A model generated the notes under the pieces. The model worked only from the letters and a program-made list of their open reading frames with translations. It did no database searches and was not told where the DNA came from. Both the position numbers and the translations under genes were made by a program. From Ktedonobacter racemifer DSM 44963 (GTDB taxonomy: Bacteria; Chloroflexota; Ktedonobacteria; Ktedonobacterales; Ktedonobacteraceae), in NCBI RefSeq assembly GCF_000178855.1, contig NZ_ADVG01000004.1, forward strand, positions 620,001 to 684,000: a DNA stretch of 64,000 nucleotides, written 5' to 3'. Position 1 is the first letter of the stretch. Each line of letters opens with the position of its first letter. Below are positions 17,650 through 26,643 of this stretch, in pieces.

Positions 17650-17896
17650 CGCGGGAAAATTCCTCCAATGCATCACTGCTCTAGATTTGCATATCTACAA
17701 CATAGTAATATAACAAACATACGAGCACATAGCTTAGAAAAGGGGTGTAAAGTACTATTACTTTTCATGCTTCTAGCGTCCAGGCTCAACAACCTGAAGC
17801 AACAATCAACTCAAGCGAGACCCAGTTCTCACAGTTGACGTGTCTTTTCTATGGATGGGAGCCAAATCTACGACAAATAAAATAAAGGAAGAAAAC

Positions 17897-19117
17897 ATGC
17901 AACAATTTCCAGACCTGGATCTAACTTCACCAGCATTCAAAGCCAATCCATACCCTACCTTCGCGGACCTGCGTCACCAGGACCCCCTTCACCAGATTAC
18001 GCTGCAAAGTGGGCGCTCCGCCTGGCTAGTAACACGCTACCAGGATGCGGATACCATCTTGCGAGACGAGCGCTTCGTGAAAAGCGTGGGCAATGCCTTC
18101 ACTCCCGAAGAGATAGAGCAATTCCCGCGTGCGTTACCACAACAGGCCTCAAGCTTCCTTAGCCTCCACATGCTCAATATGGATCCGCCCAACCATACCC
18201 GTCTACGCTCGCTTATCAACCTCTCTTTCACCCCTCGCCTGGTGGAGCAGTGGCGCGAACGTATTCAGGAGATCACAGACGAGCTGCTAGACGCGGTTGA
18301 GTCCAAAGGCAAGATGGACCTGATCGACCAGTTCGCCTTTCCGCTTCCTATGATCGTCATCTCTGAAATGCTGGGCGTTCCCTCAGCCGACCGCGCAAAG
18401 TTCCGCGCCTGGTCCAACCTCATTGTAGAGGCCTCAGGCAATCCTGAGGCCTTTCGCCAGGCGGCGGGTGAGCTGATGGCCTTCTACCAGTATCTCTTTG
18501 AGCTACTCGAAAGCAAACGCCAGTCTCCCGCTAATGACCTGCTGAGTAAGCTTATTCAAGCAGAGGAGCAAGGCGATAAACTCTCGCAGGAAGAGCTGAT
18601 GGCCATGGTCTTTCTGCTCATCGTTGCTGGACATGAAACCACCGTTAACCTGATCAGCAATGGCATTCTGGCCCTTCTAGAGCATCCCGACCAGATGCGC
18701 TTACTTCAGGAAAAACCTGAGTTGATTAGAACAGCGGTCGAGGAATTTCTGCGCTATCGTGGTCCCTTGCTGCTCGCAACCCAGCGCTGGGTTCGTGAAG
18801 ATCTTGAATTTGGCGGCAAACCTATGAAACGTGGCGATCATATCCTTGTCGCGCTCTCTGCTAATAATCGCGATGAAGAAGAGTTTGCCAGTCCTGACAA
18901 GCTCGATATTACGCGCAAGGAGAACCGGCACCTTGCCTTTGGCAAGGGCATTCACTACTGCCTGGGTGCTCCCCTGGCACGCCTCGAAGGTCAGATTGCT
19001 ATCGGCACACTGGTGCGCCGCCTCCCTCACCTGCGCCTGAGCGTCGCGCCCGAAGAACTTACCTGGCGTCCAGGCTCACTCATCATGGGCCTGAACACTC
19101 TCCCCGTCACCTTCTAG
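17897..19117 (+). CDS. Cytochrome P450
   Basis: About 406 residues from ATG 17897 behind AAGGAAG; the frame upstream to 17840 lacks a site. All P450 landmarks are present: I-helix VAGHETTVNLI, K-helix ExxR in EEFLRYR, the meander, and the heme loop FGKGIHYCLGAPLAR with the Cys thiolate. Length and motifs fit bacterial soluble CYP107-like enzymes that use ferredoxin partners. No ferredoxin or reductase gene is adjacent, so electrons must come from elsewhere. The substrate is unknown. Confidence 0.95.
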   Translation: MQQFPDLDLTSPAFKANPYPTFADLRHQDPLHQITLQSGRSAWLVTRYQDADTILRDERFVKSVGNAFTPEEIEQFPRALPQQASSFLSLHMLNMDPPNHTRLRSLINLSFTPRLVEQWRERIQEITDELLDAVESKGKMDLIDQFAFPLPMIVISEMLGVPSADRAKFRAWSNLIVEASGNPEAFRQAAGELMAFYQYLFELLESKRQSPANDLLSKLIQAEEQGDKLSQEELMAMVFLLIVAGHETTVNLISNGILALLEHPDQMRLLQEKPELIRTAVEEFLRYRGPLLLATQRWVREDLEFGGKPMKRGDHILVALSANNRDEEEFASPDKLDITRKENRHLAFGKGIHYCLGAPLARLEGQIAIGTLVRRLPHLRLSVAPEELTWRPGSLIMGLNTLPVTF

Positions 19118-19139
19118 AGAATTATATTATTGCTTATGT

Positions 19140-19182
19140 GAAGAAGCACCCTGGCTACCTGTAGCAGTTAGGGTGCTTCTTC
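19140..19182 (+). terminator. Hairpin terminator after P450
   Basis: Perfect 13-bp arms GAAGAAGCACCCT (19140-19152) and its complement (19170-19182) flank a 17-base loop, itself with a short GCTA/TAGC stem, 23 bases after the stop codon. Confidence 0.75.
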
Positions 19183-19548
19183 ATATCCAGTCATAAAAGG
19201 GATTGCATCCTGTTCAACAAACCCTTCTCATCAAAAAGTCACTCAATGTGGAACTTTCTTTGCCTGCATGGACTTCACTGTTCACCCAGCACAGCGTTTG
19301 CAGGAAACGCGAAGCCATCTTATCTTAACTCATTATAGATAGATTGTCTTCGATGCAACGTTGTAATACAGTATATGAGCAAATCTGGAGGCATATCAAG
19401 GATGAGAATCTCCTCATATTTCTCCAATCTTTCTCCCATCCTCGCTTGTTATGCTACCGCAAGAACCCATCTTAATATTAATAATCCTATTGATCATACT
19501 CGTAGGTCGTTCATCATGGATGACTAATCCTTTGGAGAGTAAACAATC
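19183..19548. other. Intergenic region without a visible gene
   Basis: This AT-richer stretch between the P450 terminator and the GtrA gene contains no convincing reading frame, RNA gene or repeat. The only useful signal is GGAGAG at about 19534-19539, the ribosome site of the next gene. Confidence 0.5.
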
Positions 19549-20058
19549 GTGCCAGAAACATCAACCCTCTCCCCTGGGGAGACTTCCGACACGTACACTT
19601 TTTCTTCGGTAACGCGCCCTGAACCTGAAGATGATATGCGAGTACATAGGGGTTGGGTACAGCTTCTCCGCTTTAGCGCGGTCGGTGGGCTTAATACCGT
19701 ATTGGACCTGCTCGTCTTAAATGCCCTGCTCCTGCTGCGCCCAACTGGTAGCTCCTGGCTGATTGCCCTGTATACCGCCATCGCCTACTGTGTGGGGGCA
19801 ACGAATAGCTTTCTGCTTAATAAAAACTGGACTTTTACCCATCGCCAGCCTACAACCTGGCGCGAGCTAAAGCGGTTTGGCCTGGCTACGCTCCTGGGCC
19901 TTAGCTGGAATAGCCTCTTCACCTGGCTCGCCAGCATGGTCGCGCATCCCTTTGTGACCAATACGCTCGCCTGGACAGACCTCTCGAAGGGCCTCGCCAT
20001 CGCCAGCGGAACCCTTCTCTCCTTCCTGGCGATGCGCCTCTGGGTCTTTATTCACTAA
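19549..20058 (+). CDS. GtrA-family membrane protein
   Basis: 169 residues from a GTG at 19549, about 9 bases after GGAGAG. Four membrane helices begin at residue about 40 (LLRFSAVGGLNTVLDLLVLN), and the helix-loop motif NSFLLNKNWTF is typical of GtrA. These small proteins are thought to flip or position polyprenyl-linked sugars for surface glycans. A GT39 glycosyltransferase gene follows after a hairpin, which supports a role in sugar-lipid handling. The first about 38 residues are polar and poorly conserved in style, so an internal start is possible. Confidence 0.85.
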   Translation: MPETSTLSPGETSDTYTFSSVTRPEPEDDMRVHRGWVQLLRFSAVGGLNTVLDLLVLNALLLLRPTGSSWLIALYTAIAYCVGATNSFLLNKNWTFTHRQPTTWRELKRFGLATLLGLSWNSLFTWLASMVAHPFVTNTLAWTDLSKGLAIASGTLLSFLAMRLWVFIH

Positions 20059-20063
20059 ACGAT

Positions 20064-20106
20064 GGTCATTTATTGGAAAATTCTCATGATATTCCAATAA
20101 ATGACC
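20064..20106 (+). terminator. Hairpin after the GtrA gene
   Basis: Perfect 15-bp AT-rich arms (20064-20078 and 20092-20106) around a 13-base loop, directly after the GtrA stop codon. It separates GtrA from the GT39 operon. Confidence 0.65.
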
Positions 20107-20224
20107 AATAAATGAGGCGTACATTGATACAGTAGGGCATTACTCTTACTGCTGCCGCGGGCGGCAAACTTTCTCATAAAAATAAAGCACTCCATCTATA
20201 AACGATAAGTGAAGGGAACACCTT

Positions 20225-22354
20225 ATGGCTGACACGACAGAAATTGTAGCTCGACCACCATCGGAGGACGATGCGGCGCATAAAATACAGCCGCAATCCT
20301 TCACCTGGAGCCGCATCGCTCTAGGTGCCATTATGCTCATCTCGATCTTTATGAACTTCTTCCAGTTGGGAGCAAATGGCTTCGGCAACCTCTACTATGC
20401 AGCCGGCGTCAAGAGCATGGGCGATAGTCTACATAACTTTTTCTTTGTCTCCTTCGATCCAGGCAGCTTCGTCACGATTGATAAGCCACCGCTTGGTTTC
20501 TGGCTGCAGGTCATCAGCACGAAGATCTTTGGCTTTACGGGCTTCGCCCTGCTCTTCCCCCAGGCCCTGGCGGGTGTCCTCTCGGTGGCCATCCTCTACT
20601 GGCTGGTACGCCGCCACTTTGGCGTGGTCGCTGGCTTGCTCGCGGCCCTGGCTCTAGCTATCAGCCCCATCAGTGTCGTCACTAACCGCAATAATACGAT
20701 TGATAGCACGCTGACGCTGGTGATGCTGCTTGGTGCCTGGGCGGTGCTTCGCGCGGCCGAGACCGGGCGCCTGCGCTGGCTCCTTCTGAGCGCTTTGGCC
20801 GTTGGTTTGGGCTTTAATATCAAGATGCTAGAGAGCTACCTGGTCGTGCCCGCCTTTGGCCTGCTCTACCTGCTCGCGGCTCCTCACAGCATTGGCAAGC
20901 GTATCCTGCACCTGTTGCTCGCGGGCGTGGTGATGGTGGTTCTTACGCTCTCCTGGCTCGTGGCGGTCGATCTAACGCCTGCCTCTCAGCGTCCCTATGT
21001 CGGCTCCAGCCAGACCAACTCCGAAATCGAGCTAGCCTTTGGTTATAACGGCGCCAGCCGCCTCTTAGGCCGCTTTGGCGGTGCTGGCGGCTTCGGTGGT
21101 AATGGGAACCGTACAGGAACGCGCACAGATGGCCAGGGCATAAGAAATCAAAATGGCTCCCGGAATGGCTTCCCAGGTGGAACCAATGGTTCAGGCACGC
21201 CTGATCTTCCTCCAAACGTGGGGCAGGGCGGGCAGTTTGGTGGCAATGGCGGTGGTATGTTTGGTACGGGCAACCCTGGCCCCCTCCGCCTCTTTAAATC
21301 GTCCCTGGGTAGCCAGATTGCCTGGCTCTTACCCGCCGCGATTCTGGGCGCTCTGGCCCTCGCCTTCCAGCGTCGTCTGCGCTTCCAGGGTGATCGCCAG
21401 CAACAGGCACTGGTCCTGTGGGGCGTGTGGTTGCTCACTGAAAGCATCTTCTTCAGTGTCGCAGGCTTCTTCCACCAGTACTATATGACAACGATGGCCC
21501 CGGCTATCTGTGCCCTCTTTGGCATTGGCCTGGTGGTCATGTGGAAAGATTTTCGCGCCTCCGGCTGGCGCGGCTGGCTTCTACCCCTGGCCCTGGCCCT
21601 TACTGCAATCGAACAGATCTATATCCTCCAGAGCTACCCCTCCTGGAGCCAGTTCTTGACGCCACTGATTGCGATCCTCTCTATCGTCACGCTGGGCGTT
21701 CTGCTGGCCTATCGCCTCGCGCCTAGAATTCGCGTTCAGGCTCCTAATGTCCGCGTCCTCTCGCTGGCACTGGCGCTTGGGATCCTGGTCCTGCTGATCA
21801 CTCCAACCATCTGGGCGGCGATACCCGTTATTCAGAATACCGCCTCTCAGCTTCCGGTGGCTGGACCTTCCCAGGGCAATGACTTCGCGCGCAATGCTGG
21901 CAGTCCCGCTGGTGGCGATGGCACCAGTACCCTGATCAACTACCTGGTGGCCCATCAGGGAAACGCCAAATACCTGGTCGCGACACCCAGCTCCAATACA
22001 GCCGATAACATTATTCTCTCGACCAACAAGGCCGTAATGGCAATGGGCGGCTTCGGTGGTAGCGATCCCATTCTTACTACCAGCCAGTTATCCTCGCTGG
22101 TAAAAAATGGCACAGTTCGCTTCTTCCTGCTCGGTTCGGGTCGCGGCGGCTCCCTACCCGAGCGGATCCTCGAAGATCTCCCATCGCAGTTGCGGGAGCG
22201 CCTGGAGAGTGGCGGCTTTGGCGGCTTCGGTGGCGCTCGCTCCGGCGGTGCGACAACCTGGGTCACCCAGCACTGCACCCTGGTACCCAGCAGCGCCTGG
22301 TCAACGAACTCCAGTGCTGGTAGCCAGCTCTACGACTGCTCAACAACCCATTAA
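20225..22354 (+). CDS. GT39-family membrane glycosyltransferase (ArnT/YkcB-like)
   Basis: 709 residues with about 10-12 membrane helices. The first outside loop holds the family acidic motif (SFDPGSFVTIDKPPLGFW), where a catalytic Asp is expected, and a second acidic site is in RNNTIDSTLTL. The enzyme should transfer a sugar from a polyprenyl-phosphate donor to a surface acceptor. Odd features are a long Gly/Asn-rich outside insert (about residues 285-355, FGGAGGFGGNGN type) and a C-terminal exported domain with more Gly-rich turns (GGFGGFGGARSGG). ATG 20225 follows GAAGGGA. It heads a run of five plus-strand genes ending in a two-component system. Confidence 0.88.
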   Translation: MADTTEIVARPPSEDDAAHKIQPQSFTWSRIALGAIMLISIFMNFFQLGANGFGNLYYAAGVKSMGDSLHNFFFVSFDPGSFVTIDKPPLGFWLQVISTKIFGFTGFALLFPQALAGVLSVAILYWLVRRHFGVVAGLLAALALAISPISVVTNRNNTIDSTLTLVMLLGAWAVLRAAETGRLRWLLLSALAVGLGFNIKMLESYLVVPAFGLLYLLAAPHSIGKRILHLLLAGVVMVVLTLSWLVAVDLTPASQRPYVGSSQTNSEIELAFGYNGASRLLGRFGGAGGFGGNGNRTGTRTDGQGIRNQNGSRNGFPGGTNGSGTPDLPPNVGQGGQFGGNGGGMFGTGNPGPLRLFKSSLGSQIAWLLPAAILGALALAFQRRLRFQGDRQQQALVLWGVWLLTESIFFSVAGFFHQYYMTTMAPAICALFGIGLVVMWKDFRASGWRGWLLPLALALTAIEQIYILQSYPSWSQFLTPLIAILSIVTLGVLLAYRLAPRIRVQAPNVRVLSLALALGILVLLITPTIWAAIPVIQNTASQLPVAGPSQGNDFARNAGSPAGGDGTSTLINYLVAHQGNAKYLVATPSSNTADNIILSTNKAVMAMGGFGGSDPILTTSQLSSLVKNGTVRFFLLGSGRGGSLPERILEDLPSQLRERLESGGFGGFGGARSGGATTWVTQHCTLVPSSAWSTNSSAGSQLYDCSTTH

Positions 22355-22362
22355 TCACATTA

Positions 22363-22390
22363 CCTTGTGGAGGCTCACTACCTCCACAGG
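22363..22390 (+). terminator. Short hairpin between GT39 and the next gene
   Basis: CCTTGTGGAGG (22363-22373) pairs with CCTCCACAGG (22381-22390) around a 7-base loop with one bulge. No U tract follows, so it may be an attenuator or an mRNA-stability stem inside the operon. Confidence 0.4.
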
Positions 22391-22416
22391 GTGCAACCGC
22401 ACTAGGAGCAGAATTT

Positions 22417-22911
22417 ATGGACTCTTCCAATCTCTACGAGAGGTATGGCGAACAGTTCTCCTTCCCCCCGCCTGACACAAGCGGGCAGAGGCAGGCTCTC
22501 CCAACGTTCTTCAGTCAGAGGAATGTGCAACCGCCATCGCCCACCTATCCCTATATCCAGCTACCCACCAGGCCATATGCGCCAGTTCAACCTGCCACGC
22601 TACGGCCACAGCTTGTTACAGCGAAGCCAGCAGCTCGCCTTCCTAAAAGAGAGGCCTTGGCCCTGGCACGCCGCTGGAAACGCGGGATTGTTATCGCGAC
22701 ACTCACCTGCTTTGCTGCGCTCAGTGGCCTGGTGATGAGCCATAGTGTGGGGGATGCCGCGCGCCAAACAATACCCACTAATTCATCTAACCAGGTCACA
22801 CCTGATCAAAATCAGTCCGATCCATCTCAGTCCTGGCCAGGTAATGGCGGTAACAATTTTGGCACCGACAATTCCAATCAGCCACCCGTCTCTGGCTCTC
22901 ACGTCTCTTAA
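22417..22911 (+). CDS. Small single-span membrane protein of unknown function
   Basis: 164 residues. The N-terminal about 75 residues are Pro/Gln-rich and disordered-looking. They are followed by a basic stretch and one membrane helix (about 86-108, GIVIATLTCFAALSGLVMSH), then an exported Ser/Asn/Pro/Gln-rich tail with no fold. ATG 22417 has AGGAGC 5-10 bases upstream. It sits between the GT39 and heme-membrane protein genes with short spacing, so it is probably cotranscribed. I do not recognise a family. Confidence 0.7.
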   Translation: MDSSNLYERYGEQFSFPPPDTSGQRQALPTFFSQRNVQPPSPTYPYIQLPTRPYAPVQPATLRPQLVTAKPAARLPKREALALARRWKRGIVIATLTCFAALSGLVMSHSVGDAARQTIPTNSSNQVTPDQNQSDPSQSWPGNGGNNFGTDNSNQPPVSGSHVS

Positions 22912-22933
22912 GTTGAGAGGTTGAATAACTTTT

Positions 22934-23515
22934 ATGTGGAATGCGCTAACCTGGAACATCGCCCGCGCCGGTGGGCTGACCGCCTATGTCCTGCTAACCT
23001 TCGCGGTCGCGGTCGGACTCGCGCTCACCCTGCGCTGGCAATCTTCACGCTGGCCACGCCTCATCAACAGCGAACTGCACAATTTTCTGAGTTTGCTCGG
23101 CCTGATCTTTACGCTTGTACACGTGCTCGCTATCTGGATCGATCCCTTTACGCATTTTGCCTGGAGCGAGGTGCTCATTCCCTTTGCCAGCACCTATCAC
23201 GCTTTCTGGATGACCCTGGGCATTCTCGCGCTCTACCTGGGACTGGCCATCGGCCTCAGCACCTGGCTGCGCCCGCTCATTGGCTATCAATGGTGGCGCC
23301 GCTTCCATGTCCTGACCTTGCTCTTGTATGTCCTGGTCACACTCCATGGCGTGTTTATTGGCAGCGATAGCGATACCTGGTGGGCGACGGCGCTCTATAT
23401 CGGCAGCATCCTCCTGGTAGGAACGCTCCTCGTGCTGCGCCTCTTGAAGGCCGCCCAGGAGCCAGAACGCCCCTTGCCCGCGCCTGTCATGCAGAAAAAT
23501 AATCGCGCCCTTTGA
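22934..23515 (+). CDS. Ferric-reductase-like heme membrane protein
   Basis: 193 residues with about five to six membrane helices. His49 and His63 lie in one helix, and His125 and His138 in a later one. The 13-14 residue spacing and pairing across two helices is what ferric-reductase-like transmembrane domains (MsrQ/YedZ, NOX) use to bind two stacked hemes. No flavin or NAD domain follows, so a separate electron donor is needed, as with MsrQ-MsrP. No MsrP gene is in the window. It lies in the operon 22 bases after the small membrane protein and 115 bases before the response regulator. Confidence 0.78.
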   Translation: MWNALTWNIARAGGLTAYVLLTFAVAVGLALTLRWQSSRWPRLINSELHNFLSLLGLIFTLVHVLAIWIDPFTHFAWSEVLIPFASTYHAFWMTLGILALYLGLAIGLSTWLRPLIGYQWWRRFHVLTLLLYVLVTLHGVFIGSDSDTWWATALYIGSILLVGTLLVLRLLKAAQEPERPLPAPVMQKNNRAL

Positions 23516-23630
23516 AGTCATTTACCATTTTTCAAGCCGGGCTATTCCTGGTAGAATACGTGAGAGAGTAGTTTCTCGCTCATACCTGGTCACCATACAT
23601 CATTCTGTTAGAGAAAGAAGGTAGGCAACT

Positions 23631-24332
23631 ATGCATATCCTGGTGGTAGAAGATGAAAAAAAACTTGCCCACCTCTTGCGCCGCGTCTTGCAAGAAGAGA
23701 GTCACACCGTTAATCTCGCGTATGATGGACTGAGCGGCCTGGAACTGGCTGAAAGCGGAACCTATGACGCGGTCGTTCTTGATGTCATGCTGCCCGAACT
23801 CGATGGATTTGAGATTTGTCGCCGTATGCGCACCGATAATGTCATGTCTCCCGTCCTGATGCTCACGGCACGCGGCTCGGTCGAGGATCGCGTGGCTGGC
23901 CTCAATGTGGGCGCGGACGACTATCTCCCCAAGCCCTTCGCGATGGAGGAATTGCTCGCACGCGTCAACGCCCTCTTGCGCCGCCGCGACCGCACCTTTG
24001 AGGTGGCAACCCAGTTGCGCGCCGATGACTTGATCCTCGACCTCGTGCGACACGAGGCCCGGCGTGGAGAGCGCGTGATTGAGCTGACCGCGAAGGAGTT
24101 CGCCCTCCTTGAATATCTGATGCGCCATCCTGGACAGGCCCTTACACGCACCCAGATTACCGATGCCGTGTGGCGCTATGATCTGGAGGCGCTCTCCAAC
24201 GTAGTCGATATCTACATTCACTACCTGCGCGATAAGATCGATCAAGGCTTCACACGTCCACTCATCAAGACCGTGCGCGGCATCGGGTACAAGCTCGAAG
24301 CCTATCCTCCCCGCAAGGAGCAGGCTGTATGA
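23631..24332 (+). CDS. OmpR/PhoB-type response regulator
   Basis: 233 residues. The receiver (about 1-115) has the acidic pair in VVEDEKK, the phosphoacceptor Asp in AVVLDVMLPELDGF, Thr in MLTARG and Lys in YLPKPF. The winged helix (about 130-225) includes LTAKEFALLEYLMRHPGQ and VRGIGYKLE. It overlaps the sensor kinase gene by 4 bases, so the two are a cognate pair. The target is unknown, but the upstream genes (GT39, heme protein) are likely in the same transcript. Confidence 0.95.
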   Translation: MHILVVEDEKKLAHLLRRVLQEESHTVNLAYDGLSGLELAESGTYDAVVLDVMLPELDGFEICRRMRTDNVMSPVLMLTARGSVEDRVAGLNVGADDYLPKPFAMEELLARVNALLRRRDRTFEVATQLRADDLILDLVRHEARRGERVIELTAKEFALLEYLMRHPGQALTRTQITDAVWRYDLEALSNVVDIYIHYLRDKIDQGFTRPLIKTVRGIGYKLEAYPPRKEQAV

Positions 24333-25759
24333 AGAACGAACCATCACTCCTCTGGCGACTCCGCCGCTACCTGCATCGCCAATCCAGGGAGCCTGGCGCG
24401 GCCCTCTTCTCTGGCCTGCGCCTGCGCTTAACCCTCTGGTATAGCAGCGTCCTGGCAATCGCGCTCATCTTCTTTGGCGTTACGCTTTATCTTGGTGTGC
24501 AACAACTCTTGCTCTCACCTATCACTGATGACCTGACAAGCCATGCTCAAATGGGGGCCCAGGGGTGGCTCGCTATCTCGCCGGATCATTCCTGCTCAAT
24601 GCCTTCTCCTCGCCCTGGCGTTGTTCCCGACATTGTTCCGCACGATCCTATCTTGATCGCCTGCTTCGATCAAAATGCCAATTTACTCCAGGAGGAGAAT
24701 ACATCACAGCTTCCTACTGCTTTTCTCGATACCTCACTGGCCTTGAAGGCAATGCAGAATGGGAGCGCAAGCGATATTATTGATACAGGTGGGCCTCTGG
24801 GACAGGTCGACCGCTATGCGCTAGGCATTCCCGGCCCGGACGGGAAAAGCTACCTGGGCGTTATCGTCGTGGGGAAATCTGTGCAGGCGCAGGAGACTGC
24901 CCTCTCCATCATCCTGACACTATTATTCGCGGTAGGTGGAGTGACCATGCTTGGCGCGGTTATCGGTGGACTCTTCCTCTCGCACCGGGCGCTAGTCCCC
25001 GCCCGCCTGGCCTGGAATAATCAGCAACGCTTTATTGCCGACGCCTCGCACGAGTTGCGCACGCCGCTGACGCTGCTACGCGCCGATGCCGAAGTCCTGC
25101 TCCGTTCTCGCAAAGGTATGGACCCTGAAGATGCCGAGCTGCTAGAAGATATCGTGACCGAAGCCAACCATATGACGACGCTGGCCAATAACATGCTGAC
25201 CCTGGCACGCCTGGACGCAGGCTCCCAGCACCGCGAGCACGAGGTTGTCTCCCTCGACACCATTGTCCAGGCTGGTCTACGCCGTGTCACGGCCTTCGCC
25301 GATCAGAAGAGTATTACCCTCCATGCCGAAGTCAGAGACGACCTGCGCGTGATTGGAGATCCCCTGCTGCTCGAACAGGCCCTCCTGGTGCTACTCGATA
25401 ACGCCATCAAATACAATCATGCCGGTGGCAGTGTGACCATACATACCGCGCTCGTCGACCAGCAGGCACAGATTGAGATAAGCGATACAGGCATTGGCAT
25501 CCCGGCAGAGCACCTGCCCAACCTTGGTGAGCGTTTCTATCGCGTAGATAAAGCCCGCTCGCGCGCCGCGGGCGGCACGGGCCTGGGCCTCTCTATCGCC
25601 CGCAGCATCGCGACCTCTCACGACGGCTCGCTGCGCCTGGAAAGCACCCCTCATGAGGGAACGCGCGCCCTGCTCACGCTGCCTGCCGCCTCCAGCTCAC
25701 AGACGCACCAGGCTCAAGAAGCCATCGCCCTGGCTTCACCACCCATGCAAAGCAAATAG
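24329..25759 (+). CDS. Sensor histidine kinase
   Basis: 476 residues. Membrane helices at about 35-60 and 190-215 flank an exported sensor loop of about 130 residues with no recognised domain. A short linker leads to HisKA (phosphorylated His in ASHELRTPLTLLRADAE, near residue 241) and HATPase_c with N box DNAIKYN, G1 DTGIGIPAEHL and G2 GGTGLGLSIARSIA. It is of the QseC/BaeS/TcrY type. It overlaps the response regulator gene by 4 bases and is followed by a 54-bp perfect palindrome that ends the operon. Confidence 0.95.
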   Translation: MKNEPSLLWRLRRYLHRQSREPGAALFSGLRLRLTLWYSSVLAIALIFFGVTLYLGVQQLLLSPITDDLTSHAQMGAQGWLAISPDHSCSMPSPRPGVVPDIVPHDPILIACFDQNANLLQEENTSQLPTAFLDTSLALKAMQNGSASDIIDTGGPLGQVDRYALGIPGPDGKSYLGVIVVGKSVQAQETALSIILTLLFAVGGVTMLGAVIGGLFLSHRALVPARLAWNNQQRFIADASHELRTPLTLLRADAEVLLRSRKGMDPEDAELLEDIVTEANHMTTLANNMLTLARLDAGSQHREHEVVSLDTIVQAGLRRVTAFADQKSITLHAEVRDDLRVIGDPLLLEQALLVLLDNAIKYNHAGGSVTIHTALVDQQAQIEISDTGIGIPAEHLPNLGERFYRVDKARSRAAGGTGLGLSIARSIATSHDGSLRLESTPHEGTRALLTLPAASSSQTHQAQEAIALASPPMQSK

Positions 25760-25772
25760 GCTCTCTTCGCCA

Positions 25773-25826
25773 TAAGAACAGGAAAATGACGCACACTGTA
25801 CAGTGTGCGTCATTTTCCTGTTCTTA
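25773..25826. terminator. 54-bp perfect palindrome between convergent genes
   Basis: Arms 25773-25799 and 25800-25826 are exact reverse complements with no spacer. The right end overlaps the stop codon of the minus-strand DUF1330 gene, and the left end is 14 bases past the histidine kinase stop. It should terminate both strands. Confidence 0.85.
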
Positions 25827-26123
25827 TATCCCCTCAACTATCCCCTCAACCAGGATCGCCCGCGCGCTGGACGCCTTGAAGCGAATCTCCCTGGCCTCGC
25901 TATATTCGGGCGAGTAGTACCAGCGCTTAAACTGGTCCGCGTCCTCAAATTCTAGCATGACCAGGCGCTTCGGCCGCCAATCGCCCTCAATGGTCTCTGT
26001 CGCGCCGCCACGCGCCAGGAACTTCCCACCATAGCGCTCCAGCGTGGGTCCCACCAGTTTGCGGTACTCCTCATACATCTGGGGATCGTTCACTTCTATA
26101 TCCACAATGAAATATGCGGCCAT
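25824..26123 (-). CDS. DUF1330-family protein
   Basis: 99 residues, the normal length of this ferredoxin-like (dimeric alpha/beta barrel) family. Characteristic parts are AAYFIVDIEVNDPQMYEEYR at the N-terminus, GGKFLARGGATETIEGDW, and the C-terminal RPKRLVMLEFEDADQFKRWYYSPEY. The biochemical role of the family is not established. The stop codon lies inside the 54-bp palindrome that also ends the sensor kinase operon. It is a single-gene unit. Confidence 0.92.
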   Translation of the reverse strand: MAAYFIVDIEVNDPQMYEEYRKLVGPTLERYGGKFLARGGATETIEGDWRPKRLVMLEFEDADQFKRWYYSPEYSEAREIRFKASSARAILVEGIVEGI

Positions 26124-26147
26124 AACTCTTTCCTTTCATTTCTGAGC

Positions 26148-26196
26148 CATATACTATTGGTCGTCCATACCAGCATGGACCCTACAATAGTATATG
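26148..26196. repeat. Nested hairpin carrying the TCCATGC-type palindrome
   Basis: An outer 12-bp inverted pair (26148-26159 and 26185-26196) encloses TCCATACCAGCATGGACCCT (26164-26183), a copy of the dispersed motif also found at 14246 and 46246. It lies between the divergent DUF1330 and 26374 genes, so it is not an ordinary terminator. Confidence 0.55.
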
Positions 26197-26373
26197 GAAC
26201 GCGGTGAGCAAGTTCTGCGTAATTCCTAAAGGTTTTTGTATCTTTGTGCTTTTGTCATACGTGTATTTATATCATATTTATTTTTCCCTTTGCTTACTTA
26301 TCCATTAGGATATGTCTACTCCCCGAAGAGGGGTATGGATTTGTTGCTATATGCAGCGAAAGGTGGCACAAAA

Positions 26374-26643
26374 ATGGAGCTCGAAGACTATCTAGAACCT
26401 GAGGTAGCTGTGACCGCTGTCGTCGCCGCGACCGTTTTTTCGCCGCGCGCACGCAAAATTGTACGCCGGGGTGCCGTCTATGGCACAGCCGGTGTCCTGG
26501 CAGCAGGCGAGGCAGTGAACTCATTCTTCAAGGGATTTGGGCATGGCCTGAAAGAGGCCGATCAAGATGAAGTATTAACAAATGGAGCACATCCTTCTCC
26601 AGAGATGCGACCCCAGGAGGTTGCGGGAGGTCAGGAACGATGA
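26374..26643 (+). CDS. Small protein upstream of the P-type ATPase
   Basis: About 89 residues from ATG 26374, 7 bases after AAAGGTGG; the frame is open to 26236 but the upstream part codes for an unlikely hydrophobic leader. The middle (AVTAVVAATVFSP, then GAVYGTAGVLAAGEAV) is hydrophobic and probably membrane-associated. The C-terminus is polar. It resembles the short DUF5132-type proteins I recall next to HMA-domain P-type ATPases, but this is uncertain. Its stop overlaps the next start by 4 bases. Confidence 0.65.
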   Translation: MELEDYLEPEVAVTAVVAATVFSPRARKIVRRGAVYGTAGVLAAGEAVNSFFKGFGHGLKEADQDEVLTNGAHPSPEMRPQEVAGGQER

